Positions 8,860 to 17,584 of a DNA stretch of 64,000 bases are shown one piece after another. The first letter of the stretch is position 1. Every line of letters begins with the position of its first letter. The notes beneath the pieces were generated by a model. The model was not told the origin of the DNA, made no database searches, and saw nothing but the letters and a program-made list of their open reading frames with translations. Position numbers and translations under genes: made by a program. This DNA comes from Rhizobacter terrae (GTDB taxonomy: Bacteria > Pseudomonadota > Gammaproteobacteria > Burkholderiales > Burkholderiaceae_C): NCBI RefSeq assembly GCF_003852895.1, contig NZ_QUSW01000002.1, positions 1-64,000 on the forward strand. Direction: 5' to 3'.

Positions 8860-10317
8860 ATGCTCGATCAACTCGAGGCCGTGGCGCGACGATCCGCGCC
8901 GGCTGTGCAGCAGTGGGCCGTTCGCGGCGTCGCTGAAACCTCTGAAGACCTGACCATGCGCCAAGGGGTCGCCCAGGCCCCCAGCCGCAGCCGCGATGCC
9001 GGGGCCATGGTCACCGTGATCGACCGCGGCGGCATGGGCTACGCCGCCACCAGCGACCTGAGCGAGTCCGGCCTGAAAGCCGCCTTTGCACGCGCCACCG
9101 ACCTCGCCCACGCCGTGGCCGGCCGCACGGTGTTCGACTACGGCCAGCTCGCACCCGTGGCACCCAAGGGCCGCTACGCCAGCCCGGTGGAGAAGCCCAA
9201 TGCATCGAGCGGCCTCAAGGCCAGGCTCGACCTGCTGGGCAGCACCAGCGCTGCCACCAGGCTCGACGAGCGCATCGTCGACTGGAGCGCCACGCTGTGG
9301 ACCATCGAGACCGAGCAGTTGCTGGTGACGGGCGACGGCGGCAGCGCCCAGCAGCGCTTCAGCCAGGTGATTCCCAACGTGCAGGCCACGGCAAACGTGA
9401 ACGGCGTCACGCAAACCCGCTCGGCCCACGGCCAGTACAACGGCTTTTGCCAGCAAGGCGGCCTGGAGGTGCTGGACCGCGCCCGCTTCGCCACCGACGG
9501 CCCGCGCGTGGCGCGCGAGGCGCTGGAACTGGCGATGGCGCCGCAGTGCCCGAGCGGCGAGATGGACGTCATCCTCATGCCCGACCAGATGATGCTGCAG
9601 ATCCACGAATCCATCGGCCACCCGCTGGAGCTGGACCGCATCCTCGGCGACGAGCGCAACTTCGCGGGCACGAGCTTCGTCACCCTGGACATGTTCGGCC
9701 GCTACCAGTACGGCAGCGACCTGCTGAACGTCACCTACGACCCGACGCGCAGCGAACAGCTCGCGAGCTTCGCCTTCGACGACGACGGCACGCCCGCCGA
9801 GCGGCAGTTCATCATCGAGCATGGGCTGCTCAAGCGCCCGCTGGGCGGCAGCATCTCCCTGGCGCGCGCCAGGGCCATGCGCGGCGACATCGAGGGCGTG
9901 GCAACGACCCGTGCCTGCAGCTGGAACCGCGCACCCATCGACCGCATGAGCAACCTCAACGTCGAGCCCGGCAGCTCCTCGCTGGACCAGATGATCGCCA
10001 GCATCGAGTCCGGCGTGCTGATGCGCACCAACTGCTCCTGGAGCATCGACGACTCGCGCAACAAGTTCCAGTTCGGCTGCGAGTACGGCCGGGTCATCCG
10101 CAACGGGCAGCTCGCGGAAGTCGTGCGCAACCCCAACTACCGCGGCATCAGCGCCACCTTCTGGCGCTCGCTGGCGATGGTGGGCGATGCGTCCACCTTC
10201 GAGGTGATGGGCACGCCGTACTGTGGCAAGGGCGAGCCGTCGCAGGTCATCCGCGTAGGGCATGCCTCGCCGGCTTGCAAGTTCAGCCGCGTCGCGGTCT
10301 TTGGCGGGGAGGCTTGA
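8860..10317 (+). CDS. tldD: TldD-type metalloprotease subunit
   Basis: 485-aa member of the TldD/PmbA family. TldD and TldE form a heterodimeric zinc protease that in E. coli matures microcin B17 and degrades CcdA. This subunit has the metal motif HExxxH as HESIGH (H249, E250, H254), marking it as the catalytic partner. The C-terminal half carries the domain core with conserved Gly and Cys (TPYCGKGEP). The ATG at 8860 follows an AGGA element; an in-frame ATG 60 bases earlier gives a poor N-terminus. The partner follows after two bases. Sequence landmarks differ from textbook E. coli TldD, so it may be a divergent paralogue. Confidence 0.85.
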   Translation: MLDQLEAVARRSAPAVQQWAVRGVAETSEDLTMRQGVAQAPSRSRDAGAMVTVIDRGGMGYAATSDLSESGLKAAFARATDLAHAVAGRTVFDYGQLAPVAPKGRYASPVEKPNASSGLKARLDLLGSTSAATRLDERIVDWSATLWTIETEQLLVTGDGGSAQQRFSQVIPNVQATANVNGVTQTRSAHGQYNGFCQQGGLEVLDRARFATDGPRVAREALELAMAPQCPSGEMDVILMPDQMMLQIHESIGHPLELDRILGDERNFAGTSFVTLDMFGRYQYGSDLLNVTYDPTRSEQLASFAFDDDGTPAERQFIIEHGLLKRPLGGSISLARARAMRGDIEGVATTRACSWNRAPIDRMSNLNVEPGSSSLDQMIASIESGVLMRTNCSWSIDDSRNKFQFGCEYGRVIRNGQLAEVVRNPNYRGISATFWRSLAMVGDASTFEVMGTPYCGKGEPSQVIRVGHASPACKFSRVAVFGGEA

Positions 10318-10319
10318 GC

Positions 10320-11654
10320 ATGAGCATCACCCGCAAGGACTTCTTTGAATCGCTGGCTCAGGCCGTGTGCCAGAGCGTGAGCGGAACCGATCGCGTCACG
10401 CTGTACCTGCGCGCCGAGGACTCGGACTTCATCCGCTTCAACCGCGCCGCGGTTCGCCAGGCCACGCACGTCACGCAGGGCTTCGCCACCGTGGCCGTGG
10501 TGCAGGGCTCGCGGCGCATCGAATCCAGCCGCTCGCTCACCGGCCGCGTGGCCGAGGACACGGCGGCACTGCTGGCCGATCGTGCCGACCTGATCGCTTC
10601 GCTGGCCGAGGTGCCCGACGACCCCTACCTGCTGCTGCCTGAGGACGTCACCTCCAGCAGCCGCCACGAGACCGGCGCCCTGCCCTCGCCCGAGGCGCTG
10701 GTGATCGCCACCACATCGGCGGCAAGAGGCCTGGACTTCGTCGGCTTCTATGCCGGCGGCGCACTCGTTCGCGCCTTCGCCGACAGCCGCGGCAGCCGGC
10801 ACTGGCACCACGTGGAGAGCTTCCACTTCGACTGGTGCCTGTACCAGCAGGCCGACAAGGCGGTGAAGACCGCGTACGCCGGCACGCGCTGGGACCCCGA
10901 CGAGTTCGCCCGCCGCGTGGCCACCGGTGCGCAGCGCCTGCCGCTGCTCGGGCTGGAGCCGCGCAAGTTGTCGCCGGGGGCTTACCGCGCCTACTTCACG
11001 CCGGCTGCGATGAACGAGCTGCTGGGCACGCTCGCGTGGAGCGGCTTCGGGGCGCAGTCGCGCCGCACGGGCACGTCCAGCCTGTCACGGCTGGAGCATC
11101 GCGATGCGCAGCTGCACGACAGCTTCCACCTCAAGGAAGACACGGCGGGCAGCATCGCGCCGGCCTTCACGGCCGAGGGCTTTGCCAAGCCTGCCTCGGT
11201 CAACCTCATCGATGCGGGCCGCGCCGCCGGCACGCTGAATTCGCCGCGCTCGGCACGCCAGTACAACCTGGCCGCCAATGGCGCCAACGCACAGGAATCG
11301 CCCGAGGCCCTGTCGCTGGCCACCGGCACGCTGCGCGAAGCCGACGTGCTCAGCGCCCTGGACACCGGCCTGTACGTGAGCAACCTCTGGTACCTCAACT
11401 ACTCCGACCGCCAGGCCTGCCGCATGACCGGCATGACCCGCTTCGCCTGCTTCTGGGTGGACGGTGGCCAGCTCGTCGCGCCGCTGCCGGTGATGCGCTT
11501 CGACGATTCGTTCCTGCGCATGTTCGGCGAGGGGCTGGTGGACTTCACCGACACCGCGGAGATGGTGCCCGAAAGCGGCACCTACAAGGAGCGCCAGCTC
11601 ATGTCCATCACCACGCCCGGCGCGCTCGTGGCGGACTGGAAATTGACCTTGTAG
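10320..11654 (+). CDS. TldE/PmbA-type protease partner subunit
   Basis: 444-aa second TldD/PmbA-family protein, starting two bases after the tldD stop. It lacks a HExxxH motif, as expected for the non-metal TldE/PmbA subunit that completes the active chamber. The C-terminal region shows family features such as GLYVSNLWYLNYSDRQ and RMTGMTRFACFWVDGG. An open frame runs upstream through tldD, but the ATG at 10320 gives the right length (PmbA proteins are about 440-450 aa). Co-translation with tldD implies a heterodimer. Confidence 0.83.
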   Translation: MSITRKDFFESLAQAVCQSVSGTDRVTLYLRAEDSDFIRFNRAAVRQATHVTQGFATVAVVQGSRRIESSRSLTGRVAEDTAALLADRADLIASLAEVPDDPYLLLPEDVTSSSRHETGALPSPEALVIATTSAARGLDFVGFYAGGALVRAFADSRGSRHWHHVESFHFDWCLYQQADKAVKTAYAGTRWDPDEFARRVATGAQRLPLLGLEPRKLSPGAYRAYFTPAAMNELLGTLAWSGFGAQSRRTGTSSLSRLEHRDAQLHDSFHLKEDTAGSIAPAFTAEGFAKPASVNLIDAGRAAGTLNSPRSARQYNLAANGANAQESPEALSLATGTLREADVLSALDTGLYVSNLWYLNYSDRQACRMTGMTRFACFWVDGGQLVAPLPVMRFDDSFLRMFGEGLVDFTDTAEMVPESGTYKERQLMSITTPGALVADWKLTL

Positions 11655-11727
11655 TCCGCGCGCCTTCACGGGGCCGCCGCGTGATGCGTGCATCATCGGC
11701 GGCACCCGCCACTTCCCGGAGGACACC

Positions 11728-12141
11728 ATGCCCGGCAGTACCTTGATCCCCTGCCTTCGCTACCGCAATGCCAAGGGCGCGATCTCCTGGTTGCGCGAGG
11801 CCTTCGGGCTGGAGCCGCAGCTGGTGGTGCCCGGTGAAGGCGATGTCATCCACCACGCGCAGTTGCGGCTGGGCCAGGGCATGGTGATGCTCGGCTCGGC
11901 CACCAACGACAACGAGTACGGGAAGCTGATGCGGCTGCCGTCGGAAGCCGGCGGCAACACGCAAAGCGTCTACCTGGTGGTCTCCGACGTCGACACGGTG
12001 CATGCACGCGCCGTCGCGGCGATGGCGAAGATCGTGATGCCGCTCGAGGCCAAGGACTATGGCGGCAAGGGGTTCACCTGCCTGGATCCGGAGGGCAATC
12101 TGTGGAGCATCGGGGACTATGACCCGTGGAACGAGTCTTGA
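11728..12141 (+). CDS. VOC-superfamily (glyoxalase/PhnB-like) protein
   Basis: 137-aa protein with the paired beta-alpha-beta-beta-beta fold of the vicinal oxygen chelate superfamily: LIPCLRYRNAKGAISWLREAFG at the N-terminus, IHHAQLRLGQGMVMLGS in the middle and the closing DPEGNLWSIGDYDPW. The last is the usual PhnB/glyoxalase-resistance type ending. A Shine-Dalgarno GGAGG precedes the ATG. Such proteins include isomerases, dioxygenases and antibiotic-binding proteins; the substrate cannot be assigned. It is separate from tldE by 73 bases and convergent with the glucarate operon. Confidence 0.8.
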   Translation: MPGSTLIPCLRYRNAKGAISWLREAFGLEPQLVVPGEGDVIHHAQLRLGQGMVMLGSATNDNEYGKLMRLPSEAGGNTQSVYLVVSDVDTVHARAVAAMAKIVMPLEAKDYGGKGFTCLDPEGNLWSIGDYDPWNES

Positions 12142-12147
12142 TCGCGG

Positions 12148-13449
12148 CTACACGACCAGGATCGCTCGGAAGTCGTTCACGTTGGTGAAGGTCGGCCCCG
12201 TCACCACCAGGTCACCGATCGCATCGAAGAAGCTGTAGGCATCGTTGCGGTCCAGGAAGTCCCGTGCCTTCTTGCCGGCGGCTTCCGCACGCGCCAGGGT
12301 GTCGGGCGTCACGATCGCGCCGGCGTTGTCTTCCACGCCATCGATGCCATCGGTGTCCGCCGCGAGCACGTGGATGCCCGGCTCGCCTTGCAGCGCGATC
12401 GCGCTGCTCAGCAGGAACTCGCTGGCGCGGCCGCCGCGGCCGCCCTTCTCTTTCACCGTCACGGTGGTCTCGCCGCCCGATAGGATCACGCAGGGCTTCC
12501 TGAACGGCGACCCGCGCCGCGCGATCTCCTTGGCCAGCGCGACGTGCACCTTCGCCACCTCGCGCGACTCGCCTTCGATCTCGTCGGACAGCACGTGCGC
12601 CTCGATGCCCGCCCGCCGCGCCAGCGCCGCGGCGGCTTCCAGGCTTTGGTGCGGCGTGGCGATCATGCGCACCGAGCGATTCGCCAGGCGTTCGTCGCCG
12701 GGCTTGGGTGTCTCGAAGCGGCCGGCCTCCAGCCCGGCGCGCACGTGGGACGGCACATCGATCCCGTAGCGCTTGAGCACGGCCAACGCATCCGCGCAAG
12801 TCGTCGGGTCGGGCACCGTGGGTCCGCTGGCGATCACGGCCGGATCGTCGCCAGGCACGTCGGAGATCAGCAGCGTCACCACCTGTGCCGGCGAGCACAT
12901 CGCACCCAGGCGGCCGCCCTTGATGGCCGACAGATGCTTGCGCACGCAGTTCATCTCGTCGATGGCCGCGCCGCTCTTGAGCAGGGCGCGGTTGATGGCC
13001 TGCTTCTCTTCGAGCCTCACGCCATCGGCCGGCAGGGACAGCAGGGCCGAACCTCCGCCGGAGATGAGGCACAGCACGAGGTCGTCGGGCGTGAGTCCCT
13101 TCGTCAACGCCGCGATGCGCCGGGCCGCTTCACGGCCGGCGTCGTCGGGAACGGGATGCGAGGCCTCGACCACCTCGATGCGTCCACCATGGGCCTTGTA
13201 CGCAGGCGGCACGTGGCCGTAGCGGGTCACGACCAGGCCGGACAGGGGCGCGTCATGCGGCCACATGGCATCCAGCGCCGCAGCCATCGCGCCGCCAGCC
13301 TTGCCGGCGCCGAGCACCAATGTGCGGCCCTTCGGCGGCGGCGGCAGATGTTCTCGCATCACCACGTCGGGCAGGGCCCGGGCTACGGCGGCATCGAACA
13401 GGGCTCGGAGGAATTCGCGCGGCTGCTGCTGGGGCGGTGGGATGTTCAT
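12148..13449 (-). CDS. ttuD: Glycerate 2-kinase / hydroxypyruvate reductase-type MOFRL protein
   Basis: 433-aa protein of the MOFRL/GckA-TtuD family, which phosphorylates D-glycerate to 2-phosphoglycerate (often annotated hydroxypyruvate reductase). Landmarks are LVLGAGKAGGAMAAALD near residue 60, DDLVLCLISGGGSALL, and the C-terminal MOFRL domain with ILSGGETTVTVK and AADTDGIDG. The ATG at 13449 is used instead of the upstream extension because MNIPPPQQQPREFLRALFDAA is a normal family start. It is the last gene of the glucarate operon and performs the final step into glycolysis, 10 bases after garR. Confidence 0.88.
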   Translation of the reverse strand: MNIPPPQQQPREFLRALFDAAVARALPDVVMREHLPPPPKGRTLVLGAGKAGGAMAAALDAMWPHDAPLSGLVVTRYGHVPPAYKAHGGRIEVVEASHPVPDDAGREAARRIAALTKGLTPDDLVLCLISGGGSALLSLPADGVRLEEKQAINRALLKSGAAIDEMNCVRKHLSAIKGGRLGAMCSPAQVVTLLISDVPGDDPAVIASGPTVPDPTTCADALAVLKRYGIDVPSHVRAGLEAGRFETPKPGDERLANRSVRMIATPHQSLEAAAALARRAGIEAHVLSDEIEGESREVAKVHVALAKEIARRGSPFRKPCVILSGGETTVTVKEKGGRGGRASEFLLSSAIALQGEPGIHVLAADTDGIDGVEDNAGAIVTPDTLARAEAAGKKARDFLDRNDAYSFFDAIGDLVVTGPTFTNVNDFRAILVV

Positions 13450-13459
13450 GCCGGCAAGC

Positions 13460-14344
13460 TTAGTCCAGCCGGGCCACCTCATGGCCGGCCATCAGCTCCA
13501 ACGCCTTCACCAGCGCGGAGTGGTCGAGCTGGTCCCAGCCGTGCGCGGCGCAGGCCTGCATCAACTGCGCCGCATTGGCCGTCTGCGGCAGCGCGACGCC
13601 AATCGACTTCGCCCCTGCCAGCGCCAGGTTCAGGTCCTTCTGGTGCAGCCCGATGCGAAAGCCCGGATTGAACGTGCGCTTGATCATCCGTTCGCCATGC
13701 ACCTCCAGGATGCGGCTCGCAGCGAACCCGCCCATCAGCGCCTGCCGCACCTTGGCCGGATCGGCGCCCGCCTTGCTCGCGAACACCAGTGCCTCGCTCA
13801 CGGCCGCGATGTTCAGGGCCACGATGATCTGGTTGGCGACCTTGGTGGTCTGCCCGTCGCCGTTGCCGCCCACGAGCGTGATGTTCTTGCCCATCAGCTC
13901 CAACAGCGGCTTCGCGCGGGCGAATGCTTCCCCCGGGCCACCCACCATGATCGTCAGGCTCGCCGCCTTGGCGCCCACCTCGCCGCCGGACACGGGCGCA
14001 TCGAGGTAGTCGCAGCCCAGGCCATTGATGCGTTGGGCGAAATCCTTGGTGTCGATGGGCGAGATGGAACTCATGTCCACCACCGTCTTGCCGCGCGACA
14101 AGCCTTGCGCCACGCCGTTCTCGCCGAACAGCACGCGCGACACGTCCGGCGTGTCGGGCAGCATGAGGAAGACGATGTCTGCCCGCTCGGCCACGTCTTT
14201 CGCGCTGGCGCACACCACCGCGCGTTCGCCGATCGCCGCCGGCACCTTGCTGCGGGTGTGTACGAACAGCTGGTGGCCCGCCGCGATGAGATGGCCGCAC
14301 ATGGGCGCGCCCATGATGCCCAGGCCGATGAATCCGAGTTGCAT
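13460..14344 (-). CDS. garR: 2-hydroxy-3-oxopropionate (tartronate semialdehyde) reductase
   Basis: 294-aa beta-hydroxyacid dehydrogenase that reduces tartronate semialdehyde to D-glycerate with NAD(P)H. The N-terminal Rossmann motif is LGFIGLGIMGAPMCGHL. The family substrate motif YLDAPVSGGEVGA and the catalytic-Lys helix GDGQTTKVANQIIVALNI are all visible, and the length is typical of GarR/GlxR. It lies between the aldolase that makes its substrate and the glycerate kinase that uses its product, which supports the assignment over 3-hydroxyisobutyrate dehydrogenase. Confidence 0.92.
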   Translation of the reverse strand: MQLGFIGLGIMGAPMCGHLIAAGHQLFVHTRSKVPAAIGERAVVCASAKDVAERADIVFLMLPDTPDVSRVLFGENGVAQGLSRGKTVVDMSSISPIDTKDFAQRINGLGCDYLDAPVSGGEVGAKAASLTIMVGGPGEAFARAKPLLELMGKNITLVGGNGDGQTTKVANQIIVALNIAAVSEALVFASKAGADPAKVRQALMGGFAASRILEVHGERMIKRTFNPGFRIGLHQKDLNLALAGAKSIGVALPQTANAAQLMQACAAHGWDQLDHSALVKALELMAGHEVARLD

Positions 14345-14366
14345 GGAATGAAGTCCTTGTGATGGT

Positions 14367-15128
14367 TCAACGTGAGCGCATGGCCGCGAGCACCTGCTGC
14401 GATCCCGCCGCCATCAAGCGCGCGTCCGAGCCGACGGTGACGAAGCGGAAGCCCTTGTCCACGCGTTGCAGCGCATGGGGCGCCGAGCCGTTGTGGATGC
14501 CGGCCGCAACGCCGTGCGCCGTCGCGCGCTCGAGGATGTGGTCGATGGCCTGCGCAACCTTCGGCTCCACGTCGTCGAAGGTGGGCCTGCAACCCAGCGC
14601 GAGCGAGAGGTCCGACGGCCCGATGTAGATCGCGTCCAGCCCTTCCACCGAGAGGATCGCATCGAGGTTGTCCAGCGCCTGCGCCGTCTCGATCATCGCG
14701 AAGGCGACGATGGTCTCGTTGGCGTGCTGCGGGTAGTCTGCGCCGCCGTACAGCAGCGCCCGCACCGGCCCGAAGCTGCGCGTGCCCTGCGGCGCGTAGT
14801 GCGTCCAGGCCACGAGCTTCTGCGCGTCCTCGCGCGTGTTCACCATGGGGCAGATCACGCCGTAGGCGCCCGCATCCAGCGTCTTCATGAGGATGCCCGG
14901 CTCCAGCCAGGGCACGCGCACCACGGGCACCGTTTCCGTGGTCGAGATGGCCTGCAGCATGCCCACCATGGCCTGGTAGTCGATGAGCCCGTGCTGCAGG
15001 TCGATGGTGAGCGAGTCCCAGCCCTGGTGGGCCATGGTCTCGGCGGAGAAGGCACTGGGAATGGCCAGCCAGCCGTTGACCACGGCCTGGTCGGCCTTCC
15101 ACATCTCGCGAAGCTTGTTCGGTCTCAT
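14367..15128 (-). CDS. garL: HpcH/HpaI-family aldolase (2-keto-3-deoxyglucarate aldolase type)
   Basis: 253-aa class II metal-dependent aldolase. The motifs LTIDLQHGLIDY, VPVVRVPW, GAYGVICPMVNT, MIETAQALDNLDAI and IYIGPSDLSLALG supply the catalytic His/Arg and the Glu/Asp metal ligands of this family. In this operon it should cleave 5-keto-4-deoxy-glucarate to pyruvate and tartronate semialdehyde (GarL role); HpaI and 2-keto-3-deoxy-L-rhamnonate aldolases are close relatives. The ATG at 15128 is chosen because the frame upstream overlaps gudD and reads as low-complexity shadow sequence. Confidence 0.86.
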   Translation of the reverse strand: MRPNKLREMWKADQAVVNGWLAIPSAFSAETMAHQGWDSLTIDLQHGLIDYQAMVGMLQAISTTETVPVVRVPWLEPGILMKTLDAGAYGVICPMVNTREDAQKLVAWTHYAPQGTRSFGPVRALLYGGADYPQHANETIVAFAMIETAQALDNLDAILSVEGLDAIYIGPSDLSLALGCRPTFDDVEPKVAQAIDHILERATAHGVAAGIHNGSAPHALQRVDKGFRFVTVGSDARLMAAGSQQVLAAMRSR

Positions 15129-15144
15129 GGCACCTCCCGTTGAT

Positions 15145-16479
15145 TCAGCGGACGAAGCACGGGCGCTTCGGGTCGAAGCGCCAGTTGGGAACGAGGTACT
15201 GCATCGCGACGGCATCGTCGCGCGCGCCCAGGCCGTGCTGCCGGTAGAGCTGGTGGGCCTTCTCCACCTCGGCCATGTCCAGCTCGATGCCGAGGCCTGG
15301 CTTCTTCGGCACCTGCACCATGCCGCCCTCGATCTTCAGCGGATCCTTGGTGAGACGCTGGCCGTCCTGCCAGATCCAGTGCGTGTCGATGGCAGTCACA
15401 CGGCCCGGTGCGGCGGCGCCCACGTGCGTGAACATCGCCAGCGACACCTCGAAGTGGTTGTTCGAATGCGAGCCCCAGGTCAGGCCCCAGTCGCGGCAGG
15501 TCTGCGCCACGCGCACCGAGCCGGCCATGGTCCAGAAATGCGGGTCGGCCAGTGGGATGTCCACCGACTGCAACGACAGCGCATGCGTGAGCTGGCGCCA
15601 GTCGGTGGCGATCATGTTGGTGGCCGTGGGCAGGCCGGTGGCACGGCGGAACTCGGCCATCACCTCGCGGCCGGAGAAGCCGTCTTCCGCGCCACAGGGG
15701 TCTTCTGCGTAGGCCACCACGCCGCTCATGTCGCGCATGAGGCGGATGGCGTCTTTCAGCAGCCAGCCGCCGTTGGGGTCCAGCGTCACGCGGGCCTGCG
15801 GGAAGCGCTCGTGCAGGGCCTTCAAGGCGTCGACCTCTTCCTCGCCGCGCAGCACGCCGCCCTTGAGCTTGAAGTCGTTGAAGCCATAGCGTTCGCGGGC
15901 GGCTTCGGCCAGGCGCACGATGGCCTCGGGCGTCATGGCTTCTTCGTTGCGCAGCCGGAACCACGCGTTGTCCGCCTCGGGCTCGGCGGGATACGGCAGG
16001 TCGGTCTTGCGGCGGTCGCCGATGTAGAAGAGATAGCCCAGCATCTCCACCGCATCGCGCTGCTGGCCCTCGCCCAGCAGCGCGGCCACCGGCACGTCCA
16101 GGTGCTGGCCAAGCAGGTCGAGGAAGGCCGATTCGACGGCCGTGACCGCGTGGATGGTGGTGCGCAGGTCGAAGGTCTGCAGCCCGCGCCCGCCGCTGTC
16201 GCGGTTGGCGAACTCGCGCTGCATCGCCTGCAGCACCGCGAGGTGCGAGCCGACAGGCTGCCCCACCACGAGTGGGCGGGCGTCCTCCAGCGTCTGGCGG
16301 ATCTTCTCGCCGCCGGGCACCTCACCCACGCCGGTGTGGCCGGCGCTGTCGGTGAGGATCAGCAGATTGCGCGTGAAGAACGGGCCGTGTGCACCGCTGA
16401 GGTTGAGCAGCATGCTGTCGCGTCCGGCGACGGGCACGACACGCAGCTCGCGGATGACGGGCGTGGATGAATGAGCCAT
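15145..16479 (-). CDS. gudD: Glucarate dehydratase
   Basis: 444-aa enolase-superfamily dehydratase converting D-glucarate to 5-keto-4-deoxy-D-glucarate. Visible features are the N-terminal capping segment ([14 protein letters not shown]), the barrel base motif [15 protein letters not shown], the metal-ligand strand [34 protein letters not shown] and the catalytic His in [13 protein letters not shown]. Length and motifs match GudD closely. It is the committing step of the operon; the Bug receptor gene ends 18 bases upstream and the aldolase starts 16 bases downstream. Confidence 0.95.
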   Translation of the reverse strand: MAHSSTPVIRELRVVPVAGRDSMLLNLSGAHGPFFTRNLLILTDSAGHTGVGEVPGGEKIRQTLEDARPLVVGQPVGSHLAVLQAMQREFANRDSGGRGLQTFDLRTTIHAVTAVESAFLDLLGQHLDVPVAALLGEGQQRDAVEMLGYLFYIGDRRKTDLPYPAEPEADNAWFRLRNEEAMTPEAIVRLAEAARERYGFNDFKLKGGVLRGEEEVDALKALHERFPQARVTLDPNGGWLLKDAIRLMRDMSGVVAYAEDPCGAEDGFSGREVMAEFRRATGLPTATNMIATDWRQLTHALSLQSVDIPLADPHFWTMAGSVRVAQTCRDWGLTWGSHSNNHFEVSLAMFTHVGAAAPGRVTAIDTHWIWQDGQRLTKDPLKIEGGMVQVPKKPGLGIELDMAEVEKAHQLYRQHGLGARDDAVAMQYLVPNWRFDPKRPCFVR

Positions 16480-16497
16480 GGTCGCGCGTCCTCGTGC

Positions 16498-17460
16498 TCA
16501 GTCGGCGGTGATCTTGCCGGCCTCGATCACCTGCTTCCAGCGGCTGTACTCCTGCTGCTGGAAGGCGGCGAACTGCTCGGGTGTGTTGCCCACGATCTCG
16601 AAGCCGATCTCGGTGAAACGCTTCTTCGTCTGCGGGTCGGCCAGGGCGGCGAGGATGGCGGCGTGCAGCTTGGCCTTCACGTCGGCGGGCAAGCCCTTGG
16701 GCGCCACCACCGCCTGCCACGAATAGACGTTGACGTTCTTCACGCCGGCCTCGGCCAGCGTGGGCACGTTGGGCAGCACAGGCGAGCGCTTGTCGCCGGT
16801 GACGGCGAGCGCGCGCAGCTTGCCGGCGGTGATGTGCGGGAGCACCGCGTTGACGTTCTGGAAGGACGCATCCACCTGCGCACCCAGCAGGTCGGAGATG
16901 GCCGGCGCGCCGCCCTTGTACGGGACGTGCAGGCCGCTGGTGCCCGTCTGCTGCCAGAACAGCTCGACGGTGAGGTGGTCGCTGGACCCGTTGCCCGAAG
17001 AGGCGAAGCTCATCTTGCCCGGATGCGCCTTCTGCGCCGCGATGACATCGTCGACCGTCTTGTACGGCGACTGCGCCGGCACCACCAGCACGTTGGGCGC
17101 CTGCACCGGCACGGTGATGAGGTCGAAGTCCTTGAGCGCGTCGTACTGGATGCCCTTGATGAGGTGCGGCGCCATCACCAGCGGACCGAGCGATGTGACC
17201 ATCAGCGTGTAGCCATCGGCCGGTGCGCGCTTGACCTGCGCCGCGCCGATGGTGCCGGTGGCGCCGGCCTTGTTGTCGACGATGACGGTCTGGCCGAGCT
17301 TTTCCTGCATCTTGGTGCCGAGAGCGCGGGCCAGCGTGTCGGTGGAGCCGCCCGGCGGGAACGGGACGACCATCGTCACCGTCTTGTCGGGCCAGGCCAT
17401 GGCCTGGGTGGCGAAGGCAGCGGCGGCGGTGAAGACGAGTGTGGAGAGGAACTGCTTCAA
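16498..17460 (-). CDS. Bug-family (TctC-type) periplasmic solute-binding protein
   Basis: 320-aa tripartite tricarboxylate transporter receptor of the Bug family, greatly expanded in Burkholderiales. A signal peptide (TLVFTAAAAFATQAMA) precedes WPDKTVTMVVPFPPGGSTDTLAR, the family's start, and GPFxxxPxG-like loops follow. The start codon is TTG, supported by AGGAG six bases upstream on the minus strand. It is the first gene after the LacI operator, so glucarate or a related aldarate is the likely ligand. No TctA/TctB membrane genes are nearby; these receptors often work with transporters encoded elsewhere. Confidence 0.9.
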   Translation of the reverse strand: MKQFLSTLVFTAAAAFATQAMAWPDKTVTMVVPFPPGGSTDTLARALGTKMQEKLGQTVIVDNKAGATGTIGAAQVKRAPADGYTLMVTSLGPLVMAPHLIKGIQYDALKDFDLITVPVQAPNVLVVPAQSPYKTVDDVIAAQKAHPGKMSFASSGNGSSDHLTVELFWQQTGTSGLHVPYKGGAPAISDLLGAQVDASFQNVNAVLPHITAGKLRALAVTGDKRSPVLPNVPTLAEAGVKNVNVYSWQAVVAPKGLPADVKAKLHAAILAALADPQTKKRFTEIGFEIVGNTPEQFAAFQQQEYSRWKQVIEAGKITAD

Positions 17461-17506
17461 GGGAGTCTCCTGTGGGTTTCGCTCAAATCAACCATCAATC
17501 CCACCA

Positions 17507-17520
17507 TGGTAGCGCTACCA
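17507..17520. promoter_or_regulatory. LacI-type operator TGGTAGCGCTACCA
   Basis: A perfect 14-bp palindrome with the central CG that is typical of LacI/GalR-family operators. It lies 46 bases upstream of the Bug receptor start and between that gene and the adjacent LacI-family repressor gene. It should be where the repressor blocks transcription of the glucarate operon. No second copy was seen upstream of the repressor gene. Confidence 0.8.
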
Positions 17521-17584
17521 AATCAGGAAAGCAAAGGCTGTTTGATGTGGGTTCCACGTAGCCCCTTCATGGCAGCAGGCGCAG

